A DNA stretch of 64,000 nt from Corythucha ciliata (GCA_038030265.1 CM075939.1:34887253-34951252); one strand, 5' to 3'; positions 45,015 to 58,104 are shown, counted from the stretch's first letter. Notes: a model not told the origin generated them from the sequence alone. A program made the numbers and translations.

Positions 45015-48000
45015 ATGGAACGATGGTGCTGTCTGCTGTCGGCCGTTTTGCTCATCAGTGCCAAGCGCCCGGCGGCTCAACCGTTTTTCAGCACGACAAA
45101 GGTATGTGTACTTTGAATGTCCGTTATTGGCCTCATGATTTTTACTTACATAGCCGTCCTTTTATAACGCCTTCTGTCTCCAAAAGGTTAAAACCGAAGA
45201 GGCGCTCAGTGTCATTGAAGAAGTGTCAGGCAGAGATATGGGACACCTGTGCGTTACCGAAGGGTATAAACGTTTGCCCGTGCCCGTTGCTCCCGAACGG
45301 TATAAATCCGCCAAACAAAAAGCGGATCTCGCCGCTACACTTCTGCTCGAGTTGGGACTGTCGTCTCAACACAACTATACTGAGCTCGGTCTACTACACA
45401 GTAATTGAACCGTTAAACGGGAGGCTAAAACGAAGGGCGTCGCATATGATTTCGCCTCACTATTTTCTAGTAACCCATCACCCATCGCCTGTCTGTAACA
45501 CTTGTGTCTTTTCCATTCAAAGCCTTCCTTCTCAACGTTTCGAAAACGTGTATCTTGTCCTACATCCGCACTAACGTCACATGAGACCCTTTATTGTAAT
45601 ATACAGCAGTGGCGTAGGTAGAAATTTGTCCTGGGGGGGGGGGGGTCAGATTGAAATCTCGTAAGGGGAGGGGAGGGGGTAATTTCACATTTTAGTCATC
45701 ATTCCACCCAGCCAGCACACTCTCGAATCTGACATCTTGCTGGCCTCATCGTAGCCTCAATCTCTCAGTTATGGGCGATTTTTGGACTCTACCCGCGCTT
45801 TTCTCAATTTTGACCGAGTTTATCGTTCTTCTAAATTTCAGCCGCAGATTAGCGGTTTTGCCCCACCCCCTCCCATAGCCATGGATTTGCGCATTTTCTC
45901 AACTTCAGCAGCTTTATCCCATGAGCGATGTTTCTTAATTATCCACGAGTTTTGGCGTTTTCCTCAATTTTAGCATATTCCTGAGTTTTTAATTTTTTTT
46001 TTTTACTAGAGGATTTGCACTTTTCTCAGTTTTAGCTGGAAATTAACGTTTTTCTCAAGTGTTTTCCTCAATATTAGCTGCAAAATAAGGGAACTTTTCA
46101 CGAAATAGGATTTTTTTCACCATACGCAATGAATGAGCGATTTTTCTCTGTTTACTCGCGAATTAGCGGTGTCTTCACCTATTGCCATAAATTGGCACTT
46201 TTTTCAATTTCAGCCTGAAAAGTGTCCTTCAGAATCCGCAAATTGGCGTATATTCAGTTGTTAGCGCAAATTAGAATTTTTCTCAATTTCAACCACGAAT
46301 TAGAGCTTTTTTTAAAAATTATAGCGGCGACGCGTCGTAGCGTTTAAAACCTGTGAATTTGCGAATTTTCTCAATTTCAATCACAAATTGGCATTTGGCG
46401 CAATTTTAGCTGTAAATTGACGATTTTTTCCATTTTTAGCCGCGAATTAGCAATTTTCCTCATTTTGTATCCGCGAATTAACGTTTTTCCACGACTTTAT
46501 ACCTGCAAATTGCAAATTAGCGATTTTTCCCAATTTCAGCTGTGAAATAGCGTTTTGAGCTAATTTTGCGGCCATTCTGCATGCTATTCCCTTTTTCATA
46601 CGAATGGGCGATTTTACGCCATTTCAGTTGTGAATTTGCCATTTATGTCCAATTTTAACCTGAAAGCGTCTTTTATTAGTCAACGGCGTGTTTTCTCAAT
46701 TTTAACCGCGGGGTTTGAGCAAATATAACAACACTTTTGCGTTGATTTCCACAATTTATGTGAAGAGTGACCTCCATGTACCGTGAATCAGCGATTTTTT
46801 TTCTTAATTTTAGTCTGCAAGTTGCAACGAACGAATCAGTGCTTTTTAGTAGCTATAGCCACGAATATTACCGATTTTTGTCTGATAGAGGGTCCGGGGC
46901 GAACTCCCCCCCCCCCCGTACCTCAGTACACTGTGGTTGGGTCTGAAGTCCAAGGAAAAAGCTGGACGTACTCGGACCTTTTCGGGCTGCTTCAAGTCCA
47001 GAAAATCTGCTAAACCTATCTTCAACGTGAAACGCTCATTTTTGGAGATTTTATGGGGCTCTTCGTTATGGTACTAGTGCTCCTTCGTTCGTATACTTGT
47101 AGCTCTGGGGGGGGGGGAATCTATCCCCCATATCCCCCCTGTACCTACGCCCCTGATATTCAGGAAAAAGTGGCTGTAGTGCCCTCCCCTATTGGTCGTA
47201 GAAAAAAACTTTGAATGCAAAAGGTGTAGGAAATTTAATCCCATACATGTGCAGTATAGCGCATGTAGCGTTTTCTCCATTAACATAATTATGTTTTTAT
47301 ACAGTGAGGACGGGTGGAAATCTACTTCTCCATGGCAAATGGAAAACACTATTAAATTTTTTTGGCTGTTTTCAGAGACCTTCATTATAATAAGGCCTCC
47401 TTGAAGCGGTTCGAAACAGACCTCATAATTTTTAACAACTTTAGTCTTGTTAAGGTTGGTTTGTGAATATGGCCGTGTGGCTTTTAAAAAAGCTGAAGAG
47501 TTGAGAAAAAAAATGCATATGAAAGAAGCAAAGGTCTGACGTTTGGTTGGGCCGAAGAGGCGGGCGTGGGAGGGCATGCTTCCTTCATTCATCCGTGGCT
47601 GAAGATGTAGTGGGAAGGGGGTTGCTGTGAGGACGAAGTGAATTAAGTTGCTAGGCAACGCCATCCGTGAGTCTACTCCAAAACAGGCTTCATCGCCATT
47701 CGCCACTACCACCACAAAAACAGCCACCAGGGTTGTAGAATATCCCCAAGCTACGGAATCTCAGCTTGTAGATATCGATTCAAAACCGTCAGATGGGTTC
47801 ATGCATGCTCTCAAACTCACATTTACCCTCACCTACCAGTTTTAATTTTTCACATTAACTACCACTTTTGAACAGATTGATTGAATTACTTGAATACCTA
47901 GTTGAAACTTTATTTCGTGAAACACACGAGCTTTTAAGAGACCAAGTGATGATGGATCATACTTTGCGTCCTTGTAGGGAATTCCTTGAACTTTCTACAA

Positions 48001-51000
48001 ACCTCGATTATTTAATAACTTTAACTAACTACCTGAACCGTCAATTATTATGTGCGGCGCCTTTTTGTTTTTTTAAGGACAATTGTTCTTTAAAAAATTG
48101 TGTTTCTCGTCTCATTTATAATATTTAATAATCAAACTTTTCTCGTCATGTAAGGTGTAGTGGATGGAGTAGCTCATAGCCTTTTTACGTCTGAGCCGCG
48201 ACTCTTAGCGTCGCGTGTTGTCACTCAGAATGAGTCGACCAAACTAGTCACATCAGCCGCCGTTTGGCGACGACAGCACTCAGGTGAAGGCGGATGGCGT
48301 CAACCGAGCGAAGTAGTGGCCGGCGTTGAGCTGCCTCAAGAACTTCCCTGGGTCAATCAGTCTTTCAGGTGAGGTGAAAAGCTTTTCCCCCGCTCTCCTC
48401 GACTGCCGCGGGATTTCTCCCCCGCAGCGCTCGTACAATTTGGTTTTTGGACGCGGCCAACGTGATTCACTAACGATTCGCGAATCTCCTACCTATTTTC
48501 AAAAGACTTAGCGACAATTTTCATAGTCCTTTTTTGGCTTGTAGATCGCAGGGTGTCGTCGGTTGGTGGACAATGCCTTACTACTGCTGCACGGCGAGGT
48601 CATGGGTACTTTCCTACGTCATTTTCATCCCACCCACCACATATGGGTGAGTTTACTTCATTATGTAAGAGATCAATCCATAAGATGGAACCCTAATTGT
48701 GACATATTTTCGGAGATAGAGTAGTTATTTCCCTCTGCCTCAATTCGTTTCTTTGTTATTTTTATCAGCACGTCGGGACTTCTGAGCGTGGATGTCGATA
48801 TTTCAGACCTAAAAGTAAATCAATGCGATCCCTCCGAGAATGACAGCCCTTTAGAAATATATGCCTTCAAGGGGTCCCATAAATGCCATAGCTCAACTAA
48901 GGTAAACAAGACATTTTATATGAGGAGTTATTCCCATTTCTATACAACATTTTTTACGCTACCCCCTCATCATTTTGTCGCCCTTTTCCATCTCGTTCAC
49001 CCAACCATATCTGCCCACCATTCTTACCCTCTTTTATTTATAGTAGAATATACTCGCTTGTAAGTCGCAAGCTGCCTACTAAACGTCTCCACAATCCATA
49101 TAACGTGATTCTTAAGCCCCCTTCCACCCATACTTTTCCCGGTCCCATTTGACCCAGAGTTTCCTCATAATTCTCAGAATAGGCGGTATTTTTCCGTCGA
49201 TTCCAGATTTATTATTCCGTTTTGATTTCTCACTACTCGCAGAATGTGTTGGTTATGTATATGTCGCATCCATGTCAAGTAATTATCCACTTCACGAAGT
49301 GCGGATGTCCATTTCACGAAGTGGCTCCACTTGCCGTAATTTCAAAAAATTACGACATCTGGACAAAAAAATTGTCCATTTCTTGAAAAGGAAATCGTGT
49401 TTGTCCAGAGATATATATCTCTGAATTCCGGAGACCACTGAATTCGTGTTCTATAGAGGTTCTGAAACATGAAAAAAACATGACATGAGCCATGTTTGCC
49501 ACCATCACGACGAGACCAATAGTGCATTTTCAGAATGAAATGCACTAATTAGGGTTCCCTTGCACTAGACAGCCTGGCCGGGCAGCCAGTTGTATGCTGT
49601 GCAGTTGGGCTTGTTCTAGTGGCTGCCCCAGTCTGGAAATCTTTGCTGCCTAGTGGGCACCCATAGGTTGCAATGTATTTCACCGGCTCTCCGGGAACCC
49701 TAACCCTTTTTTTTATTACGATACGTAGGCGTAAAGGGGCTATTAACGAACGAGGCACGATGTTTGTGACACGAGACGAAGTCGAGTGCCATAATCGGTA
49801 GAGTTTGTAGTGCGATTTTACGCCTCAGGACCTTAAATCGTACAAAGCCTTTTAAAGCCAATTAGGTTCATAATTATATAATTTAACTGTTCCGTAAAGT
49901 CTCACATTTGCCACACAACTCCATTTCAGAGAAATAAATTTCGCTCCGGCAGCTGACGGTCGGAAAGAGTGCATTTCATTTCGTATACGGATACCCTAAG
50001 CCGTCCCAGAAGTAATAATGTTGAGACCATAATATGTTTGTTAACGTTTGACCCTCCCTCATACTGTTTGCTGCAGGGGTTGTTTAAGCTGAACTTAATG
50101 GGAATGGAAGGCTACTTCGAAATGGAATCATCGTGCCGAATATAATGCTTCTGGAATCAACTGGTCATTTGTAGTGATTTTTTTACCAGTTCAAGCCCTA
50201 TTACCCCCCTCCCCCTCCTTGTCGACGATTTGGCCCAAATGCAAATCCGACCGAGGTCTTATAACTTCTGATTTCTGGGCCAAATCTCGATCCGCTAAAT
50301 CAAGTTATTCGATAGTTCTCGTGCTAACAAGAAAACGGCCATAAACTTATAAATAAATAAATGTTGAATGAAATGCACCAACAGACATACATATATGTTT
50401 GTATAGATAGATATGTATGAATTCTGGAGACCACTGAATTCGTGTTCTAGAGGTTCTGAAACATGAAAAAAACATGACATGACCCATGTTTGCCACCATC
50501 ACGTCGAGACCAATAGTGCATTTTCAAAATGAAATGCACTAAAAAAGAAGAAACAAAAGAAGAGAGTAAGATGAAAGCGGGCTTCCCTACCTCAATTCTT
50601 CTACCGTTCTACCAACTCACCAACATAATCAACTGACTTTGACCTTTTTGGGATATAATTTAAATTCCTCCTCACGGTTCCAATCACCCTTCACCCATCG
50701 TTCATCGTGCGAAAGAGTGAACTCTTTACCGCACGGCGTGTGTAAAGTAGGTCTTTACGCACGATGAACATCTGCTTGAAACACTTCTTTAAGAATTATC
50801 GTAGGAGTAGTAGATTATACGCTCAGGCAAGAAAGCGATTTTTTGGTGGCCGAGAGAAAAAATTGCACGGGCGAGGCGTAGCCAAGACCAATTTAAAAAA
50901 TGACCATTTAAATGAAATCAATAATAATGACCATTTAAAAAAATCAATACCGGTGAAACGGCTGGGTCAATTGTGACAAAAGAAAGAACGATTCGACGGA

Positions 51001-54000
51001 GAATTCAATGCTTTTCAAAAAATGAGAGGGTAACATTTTCCGCAAAATGCGTCATTCAGGAGTTATAAGCAAAAAATGGAAAAAGTGCGTTTCCATTTCA
51101 GCATGTTGCCGAGGTCGTACCGTTGGCTAAAGTTGAAATTCGGATTCAGCACACCTGAGAGCATTAGAATCAGTCAAAAAACTTAGTCCCGGATTTTTTT
51201 ACCGAATGAAACCTGTTTCCTGAACTAGTATTGATATCTACTAAAACCAAGTTGCGAATTTAGAAATTCTCGGCCAGCAAACACGCTTTGTGGCGGCAGG
51301 AAAAATGAAGGAAAAACGCTCGCCCTTTGGACTTTGGGAGGAAATATTTAATACATAAAGGGAATAACTTCATTAATGCAGAGAATCTGGATTCCGGATG
51401 AACCGTTTTGTAACGATTGGAACACTGGTATTAGATTTTTGTTATTCTGTCTTCTTATTTATTGATGCTGCAATAATAGGCCACGTAGTCTTCTTATTTT
51501 CATTATGTCTGCTTGACAAGGTTATTGGCTTGTTGTAGATTCGATAGCTAGCCATAAACGAACGGAGGGGGGGGGGCTTTTTTTGACAGACCCGAACCGC
51601 AGGGCGGGCCCACGGGTTTTTGCCAAGCATGTGAGTGGGAGAGCCGCGGATTAAGCCCGCGCGGGTTCTTCGGATGAACGAAATCTGCGGGCTTTTATAG
51701 GTCATAGCCCACTCATATGCAGTTCTCTCCTTCGGGAAATGTCGTGTCTTTCGGATTTCATAACCCACATGGGCTTGGAGTTCCAAGACCCAAACTTTTC
51801 AACCGCACGTGGATGCAGGAGATCAAGGGACGTTATAACCTTACGGTCAAAACGGAATTTCTTTTACCTTCACTATAACGCACAACCCCGTTTAAAAGCG
51901 TAATGATAATTCCCTCTGCACTGATTTCGCGGCTGTTTATAGTCTTAAACATACAATTTCACGACTATTTTAGTCCCAAACTTACATTTCACAGATTTAG
52001 ACTACAACTTGCAATTTCATGGCTATATTTATCCATCGAACCTCGACACTTTGGCCGCCGCTTGCAATTTTTACGCCTATTGTTTAACCCCGAAACTGGC
52101 AATTTTATACCTACTTAGCCCTGAATCTTTGCAGTTTCGTGAGACTATTATACGTATTTCACGTCCTGACTAGCAATTTCACTGACTGACACTTGCGTTT
52201 ATTGACCACGTCGTCTGTTTGGCCACTGAGGTTGAGACACTAAATAAACACTTTAGGAACTGGACAATTTAATTCTAAGGCAATTTTCAGTTATTCGACT
52301 AACAACAATTTGTTTTGGGCGGAAATCATTACTTTTATTCTTAGGAATGCCTCAGCCTACTGTTGTACGCTTTTGATATCTTGTAAACCCGCTCCCACTG
52401 AGGACGGGAGAAGAAAAGAAAAACAAGCGCTCACGGTACAGAAAAGATTGAATTACGCTGGAAAAGAAAGCACTATGTGGAGAACGGAGTTTAGTGTGAC
52501 ATCGGCCCTCCCCACTACCCACTTGGCAATTTAGAATAAACTTAATTTTCCGGTGCGGTGATGGAAAGAAGGGAAATGAAAGATAAATGTTCGTGAGTTT
52601 TAGCTCTCCAGTGAAATTCTATCCGAGAAGGTCTTCTATGACGCTGCCGTAGGTTCCTCTTGACATAGAAGTAATAACACCCCGAACTGTTTGTATGGGT
52701 ATGGGCGTACGTAAAAGCTTCCTCTTCATTTCTTTTATCCGCCCCTTTGTCATCATTCCGTCAATCCCTTTAGAACTACCCGTTTACTCTACAGCTATAT
52801 AAAGTTTATAAATTGTCTTTGTGTTTAGTGCCATTACGAAGGCGAGGGGAAGGCGAAGTGGTCACGGGGCAGTTACGTGTGTCGTTGTCGTCAAGGATTC
52901 TACCTTGCTGAACCACAAGTACCCTTTATTGGTACTCTTGTTGAAGGTATAAAATGAAAATGAAAACTGATTTGACGTGAAGAGTAGTTTGAGGAATGTA
53001 ATTTAGTACACATTTTATATTTTGCTATTATGCAGATTTCATATTCATACTCACTGATACACCTCGAGATTCAATCAGTAGAGAAACATAGATTTAAGTT
53101 CACTTGTCATGCTCAAAAGATTTGGCACAAAATTGACTTGTTCTTATTTTTATCATTTTTTTATTTACTTCGAAAAAACAATCCAAGCCGCCTGGTTGGA
53201 AAGAAGAGCCAACGGAAGCTCTTCATCATCCAAAGAAGATGTTTTCCGGTGCGCCAAGTGCTCAGAAGGATGCGCAGTCTGTCGCAGCCCAGCACCTTGC
53301 CTTGCCACTTATAACTGGCCGTTCAGGTTTGTATGGGCATGACATTGAGCACAATTTAGCTGCACACTTCGGGGCTCGGCTTTGCGTGAAAAATATTTGC
53401 TTTCAAGCCGTTTAAGAAATGTTGTTTACTATCTTGCCTTTCTTTCTTAAAACAGGATCGCTCTGCTAACCATATCGATTACGTGCGTCATTTTCACGTT
53501 GTGCCTCGTCATTTATGTCTTCCATCACAGGAGACTCAAGATTTTCAAAGTGGCAAGCCCAATATTCTTGTGCATCACCTTATTAGGATGTGGCATCATG
53601 TACCTCGAGGTACCGAGAAATTAGTTGATTACGAACTAATCAACAATGTATAATTATTCTTCCGCCGGTTGTTTTTTTTTTAGATGGCCACAATTTTCCC
53701 GATTTTAGACATGCCAACGTGCATCGCTACCAAATGGGCTCGTCACCTGGGGTTTTGTATCACGTACACGGCGCTTTTAATGAAGACGTGGCGTGTGAGC
53801 TTGACATACCGCGTTAAATCTGCTCATAAGGTCAAACTAACTGACAAACAGCTACTCCAATGGATGTTCCCTATTCTTTTAGTCATGCTGATTTATTTGG
53901 GAACTTGGACGCTGAGCTCACCCCCAAGAGGGGAGGACATTCAGGACAATCTAGGGTTGAGCTTTAAACAGTGTTCTTATAATTGGTGGGATCACAGTAT

Positions 54001-54808
54001 TGCCATAGGTGAGTTGACAGCAAATTCCAGAGTTATAGATGCGAGCAGTGAACAATTAATTGATTTCACCCCTTTAGGTGAGGTATTGTTTCTTGCTTGG
54101 GGAATTCGAGTTTGCTACAGTGTGAGAAATGCCGAGTCGTTGTTCAACGAGGCGCGTCTCATCAGCTACGCAATTTACAACATTGCCCTTGTAAACATAG
54201 CGATGGTGGCTTTCCAGTGGGTTCAATAATTATTTAAAGCACATCAGACCTGTATTTCATTGATGTTTTTGTAGTTTAATATTATTCCCGAGAGCCGGAC
54301 CTGATATCAAATATCTTCTTGGATTCATAAGAACTCAATTGAGCACGACGGTTACCATAGCATTGGTGTTTGGCCCTAAGGTAATTTCTTCCTCAAATAA
54401 TTTTTTCTTCAATAATCGATTCGTTTATTTCAGGTTGTAAGGGTCCTCAAAGGTCAAGGTGATCAATGGGACAAACGAGCGAGAGCTCGCGCTGTGACCG
54501 CCTCTTTCTCACTCAACGGCATCGGTCTCGTGACCGAGGAGACGACGGATCTTTTCCAGGAGAATGAAGAGCTTAAAGAGGAAATTCAAAAACTGGCCGG
54601 ACAGATAGAGTTCATGCGAATCGTTTCAATGGAAATGAATAATCGTCACGTGAAACCGAAACCGGGCGGATATTTCTCTGTAGGCACTGTCCTTTTACAG
54701 AGCCCGAAAACGCCCCGTGACCCAACGTCGTCCTCACCAGCAACCACAGGAGTGATCGGCGGTGGTGGGGGAGGAGCAACTTCGGGAGCCCAACAGGAAC
54801 TCGTGTGA
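45015..54808 (+). CDS. GPR158/GPR179-like orphan class C GPCR, 12 exons
   Basis: Plasma-membrane receptor of the GPR158/179 branch (neuronal; vertebrate GPR158 binds glycine and scaffolds RGS7). Exons: 45015-45101, 45187-45400, 48155-48368, 48545-48646, 48769-48901, 52829-52946, 53188-53326, 53456-53609, 53684-54008, 54078-54216, 54275-54380, 54434-54808; every phase matches and the sum is 701 codons plus stop. Order: signal peptide (about 1-22, [12 protein letters not shown]); Cache-like ectodomain ([24 protein letters not shown]); EGF-like cysteine-rich part ([35 protein letters not shown], about residues 250-335); seven membrane segments (about 338-577) with [20 protein letters not shown] and [19 protein letters not shown]; then a ~120-residue tail with a coiled coil ([20 protein letters not shown]) and a Gly-rich end. 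The tail is much shorter than in vertebrate members and ends ELV, a possible PDZ ligand. An out-of-frame ATG lies 13 bases upstream of the start. No lesion seen. Confidence 0.9.
45607..47155. mobile_element. hAT-like non-autonomous element in receptor intron 2, filled with a W-type array
   Basis: The ends CAGTGGCGTAGGTA and, inverted, CAGGGGCGTAGGTACAGG are typical of hAT-type elements. The flanks ATATACAG (45599-45606) and ATATTCAG (47156-47163) form an 8-bp target duplication with one mismatch, as expected for hAT. G-runs follow each end. The interior from about 45770 to 46800 is a long W-type degenerate array in reverse orientation (ctcaattttagc.gcgaattagcg...). No transposase. Confidence 0.72.
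47160..48150. other. rest of receptor intron 2
   Basis: A 217-codon minus-strand open frame (47074-47727) spans the end of the hAT-like element and unique sequence. It has no family motif and runs through transposon sequence, so it is taken as chance. Nothing else seen. Confidence 0.45.
49412..49548. mobile_element. HINE-like tail only (solo), receptor intron 5
   Basis: GGAGACCACTGAATTCGTG ... CATCACGACGAGACCA, then the complete terminal hairpin AGTGCATTT-tcagaatg-AAATGCACT. No tandem units precede it: a 5'-truncated copy or internal deletion. Confidence 0.65.
49549..49704. mobile_element. ~155-bp G+C-rich MITE-like insert
   Basis: Bounded by TTAGGGTTCCC and its inverted copy GGGAACCCTAA, directly abutting the HINE-like tail. 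Richer in G+C than its surroundings, with internal imperfect inverted repeats (gccactagaacaagcc and related). Target duplication unclear. Confidence 0.5.
49944..50545. mobile_element. Helentron/HINE-like element, copy B, one unit
   Basis: Starts CGCTCCGGCAGCTGACGGTC, then AGTGCATTTCATTTCG (49971 onward), a leader ending TTAAGCTGAACTTAAT, a single ~240-bp unit (about 50099-50338), then the common tail and hairpin ending GAAATGCACTAAA. The most complete copy, and best for defining the ends. 5' subterminal AGTGCATTTCATTT is the reverse complement of the 3' terminus. Confidence 0.65.
50546..52828. other. rest of receptor intron 5, with Z-type array
   Basis: 51920-52200 repeats 'aatttcacgactattttagtcccaaacttgc'-like phrases about eight times. 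A G-run lies near 51567. Other open frames lack motifs. No further receptor exon is needed between 48901 and 52829, since phase and family alignment join directly. Confidence 0.5.
54009..54077 (+). other. 69-bp in-frame, stop-free intron in the receptor
   Basis: Donor GTGAGT at 54009 and acceptor CCTTTAG ending 54077. The length is a multiple of three with no stop. Retention would add 23 residues in the extracellular loop between the fourth and fifth membrane segments. Splicing gives the conserved [12 protein letters not shown], so removal is taken as the main form. Confidence 0.7.
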
Positions 54809-55236
54809 CAAGCTAAAGAAGTTTGGGTGTAGGAAAACTTGGCATATCAAAATAGACGGTCGAATAGTCGTGAAAGGACTTCAAGGGGTCAATTGAAACA
54901 ATAATTAATGATAATACAGATGAGTGTTAAGTGTCTCTATTTTTTTCTCTCTCGTTTCAAAACCGATGCAAACCGTTTAATGGAAAATAGCTATACGTAT
55001 TTGTACTTCAGACGCTGTTTTTAGAACGATTAAATTCGTGTTAGTAGATGACTTGTGTAGAAAAAAAGCTTTGTAAAACTATTTTATTTGTTAGTTAAAT
55101 CTATTTTTGTAAAAACTTGCATGCTTTCCCGAACTCGTCGATGTTTTTTAGTGGCCTTAAGAGCGGAAAAACGTACGAAATAAAAACGAGTTGTTCGTGT
55201 AAACTTTTGAAAAATCTGTATACACTGTTAATAGTT

Positions 55237-55242
55237 TAATAA
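55237..55242 (+). terminator. polyadenylation signal AATAAA of the receptor gene
   Basis: AATAAA here, with an earlier one at about 55179, about 370-430 bases after the stop codon. Both are plausible. Confidence 0.5.
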
Positions 55243-55260
55243 ATGTTGGTAATTAAATGT

Positions 55261-56990
55261 CTAATTCGGGTATTATTTTAATTAAAACGTGTTTTATGAC
55301 TGTTTACGATTCCTTGTTGTCTCAAAAGCCTCTAACTGATCCATTGTCATTCTTTCATGTGAAAGGCAATATTTTAAGGGCGAGTGAAAGGGTGTTATTA
55401 GTGACTGAGGGCAGTGCCAATGTTATTCTTAGGCTGTGTAGACCGTTTCGTCTTTTAACAAAGTATGATTCTCTTGTATTTGTGTGTTTTATCCATCATT
55501 TTTGCGGTTTCCAGCGCGCAATCGGTGAGTTACGGAGTAATCGCATTATTTTTAAAGGTCATGAATTCGAAAAGTCCTAAAATTTGTCTTATAATTGCAC
55601 CAGAAAAGAGATACTTTTTGCATAATTTACTTTCCCCATAATATTTCATTATTTTGACTCATTTAGTACTGGAAAAAAGGCAACAAATAGCGCGTGATTT
55701 TAACTCTCATACACAGCCGGAAGGGATCATGAAAGCATCAGTTATTCGAGCACAAAAGCGTTTGAGCCTGTGTTAACAAAGCTTACAGAATGTATATTTC
55801 TCCTATAAATTTTGTGTGTAAACGTTTCTGGGCGTGAAAACCATATCGCAGCCTGCACGACGAATTTCTTTTGAAATATATAGTTTTCCACGTTAAACGT
55901 CACCTAAACCTCCAGAAGACGACATTTTCTATACACTCGGGTATAAATTTGATGATTTCTTGTCAACGGAGTCTACAATGAAGTCGACGAATCCTCATCC
56001 CAATTTATGGGGGACTGGGGGGGCTTCTCGTTGCTCTGACGTGGAAGTCATGGGGGAATCCTCCTTACTTCCTCGCCCATCCATAAGAAAAAACACCTCT
56101 CACTCGCTTGGCAATTCACCAACGAACGACCTACCTACCGTTAAGGAACTACGGTAGGGAGGAAAGCCCCAACTTTAGGAATTTTTACTTCATCCATAAA
56201 TTACACTCTGCACACTGATTCAAACTAACGTTAGTTACGTGTATCATAGGCATATGGCCAATAGGGTTCCGTTGCTAGCACTCCTGACTCCTGAGTTGTT
56301 GACCCGTTGAACACAAAAATCAGCCGCTCAGTTTTGACCTCTCTAGCGCGTTTCCCGAGTGCCCCAGAGTTCCCAAAAACAAAGGACTGGCGAGAAAGGG
56401 CAGTGATTCGGGAGGACTTTAAAATATCGCACTGAAACCGAGAAAAATCGATCAAATTGCCAACAAAACATCAACGATCATTTTAGCAAATTTAAGGGTC
56501 ATCCATTCAGTATGGTGCTATGGCATAAACCCGTTGAATTGGTCAATTAAGCATTCACTTGTTTTACCTATAGGATCTCATAAACCACGTCCGACTCCAA
56601 AATCTACCTCGACTGGGGAAATTTGACCAAAATGTAAAAACTGGGCGAAAACGCGTACATGCACAGGTTTCTCGTCGCAGGGGATATGAAAATCGAAACG
56701 GATTGTCTGCTGCTAGACTAGGCTTTTTGAAGGGTTCTCACTTCGTATCCCTCGTTCTTGATCAAAGTGATGGCTTACCGCGTGGCCACGCAAACGCCCT
56801 GCTAAAGGTGGACCTCTCTGGCCCGCCAAAAGCCTCCAGAAACCGCGTACCCAGGTATTAGCACTTTTTACAGATTTTAAAGCCCTCAAAACCCCGAATT
56901 CATGGTCTTGGCTCATTCAAATACAGTTTTCACGAGTTTAGCTGCTTCAAAACCAAAACTCAAACTTCTAGGTGACTCAGTGCCCGTCCT
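55261..56990. other. spacer without recognisable gene
   Basis: Open frames of 107 and 74 codons lack motifs. Some X-type phrases occur near 56880-56960. Nothing else supported. Confidence 0.4.
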
Positions 56991-56994
56991 CGAT

Positions 56995-57480
56995 AGCTAT
57001 TTTTAGGGCGCGACTTGCCAGTTTTGCCGATTTTATGGCTTGAATAGCCGGTTTGGCAATTTTTAGGACGTCACGTTAATTTTGCCATTCTTGATACGCG
57101 AATGGTAAATTTTGCAATTTTCAGGGCTGGAATCATATGTTTAGGCATTTTCAGGGAGTGCTCATTTTATCAGAAATTTTTAAGGCTCGTAACATCAGTT
57201 AGGCCATTTTTATGGCGGGTTTCGCCATTTTGGCTATTTTTAGCGCACAAATAACATCAGTTTAGCTTTTAGACATTTTCGATGCGCAAATCGCCAGTTT
57301 TCCTATTTAGGGGCGTGACCGCGTGAATAGTCAGCTTAGCCGTTTTTACCACGCTAATAGTCAGACAAGCCAAGTCAAATATTGGCCATTTTTGAAGTGA
57401 TAATGGTATATTTAGCCATTTTTAGGCCAAGACGAATCGTTAGTTTAGCTATTTTTTGTGCGCGAGAAGTCAAGTTGGCC
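56995..57480. repeat. Y-type degenerate array
   Basis: About a dozen phrases like 'ttttagggcgcgaatagtcagtttagccat' with 30-45-base spacing. Same text as 32945-33620. Confidence 0.55.
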
Positions 57481-57599
57481 TTTTTATGGGCTAAATTCTG
57501 CATATTTCGCTCCTGAAAACTTAAATTTTACAGATTTGGCTCTGTTAAAACCAACATTTCACCAAACGCCAATTTGTGGTTTTTGGAGACAATCATATA

Positions 57600-58104
57600 G
57601 TGGCCAAAATAGAGAAAAAGGCACAACACGCGGCTCAAAATGAGAAAAAGCTCCCGTGCGAGGATGAAATTTATGGAGAAAGCTCCAATTAAATTGTGAT
57701 TTTTTTCAGTTTTAAATTGGGAAAAAGGGCTAATTATTTACGCCTAGAATTGAAAGTAGTGGTCATTGACAAAATACGTGAAATCGGCTACGGCTCAGTC
57801 CGGCGGCTACCGGCGACGGTCGTCAGACGGCTAAAATTAAACAGGCCCGCTGAACAGATGAAAAGTGCGTTGAAGGGGGAAAAAAGCGCTCATTCGTAAA
57901 GCTGAAATTGAAAAAATGCGCTAATTTCCGGATTCTCGACGTCCCACAGACAAAAATTATTGAGAAAAATTTGCTGTCAATGAAGGTCCTTTTACACTAA
58001 ACTTTTTAAAAAAATGTTATTTCACTGTACTTTTGGTGAGTCCGCGGCTAAAACTCAGACAACGCGCTAATTTAAGGCTAAAATTGAAAAAAAAAAAAAA
58101 AAAT
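57600..58104. repeat. W-type degenerate array
   Basis: Diverged 'gctaatt.acggctaaaattgagaaaaa' phrases ending in an A17 run that abuts the next HINE-like element. Confidence 0.5.

Noticed and set aside
47074..47727. 217-codon open frame on the minus strand in receptor intron 2
   Set aside because: It runs through the end of a hAT-like element and unique sequence, has no family motif and no supporting splice context; chance length in a low-stop stretch.
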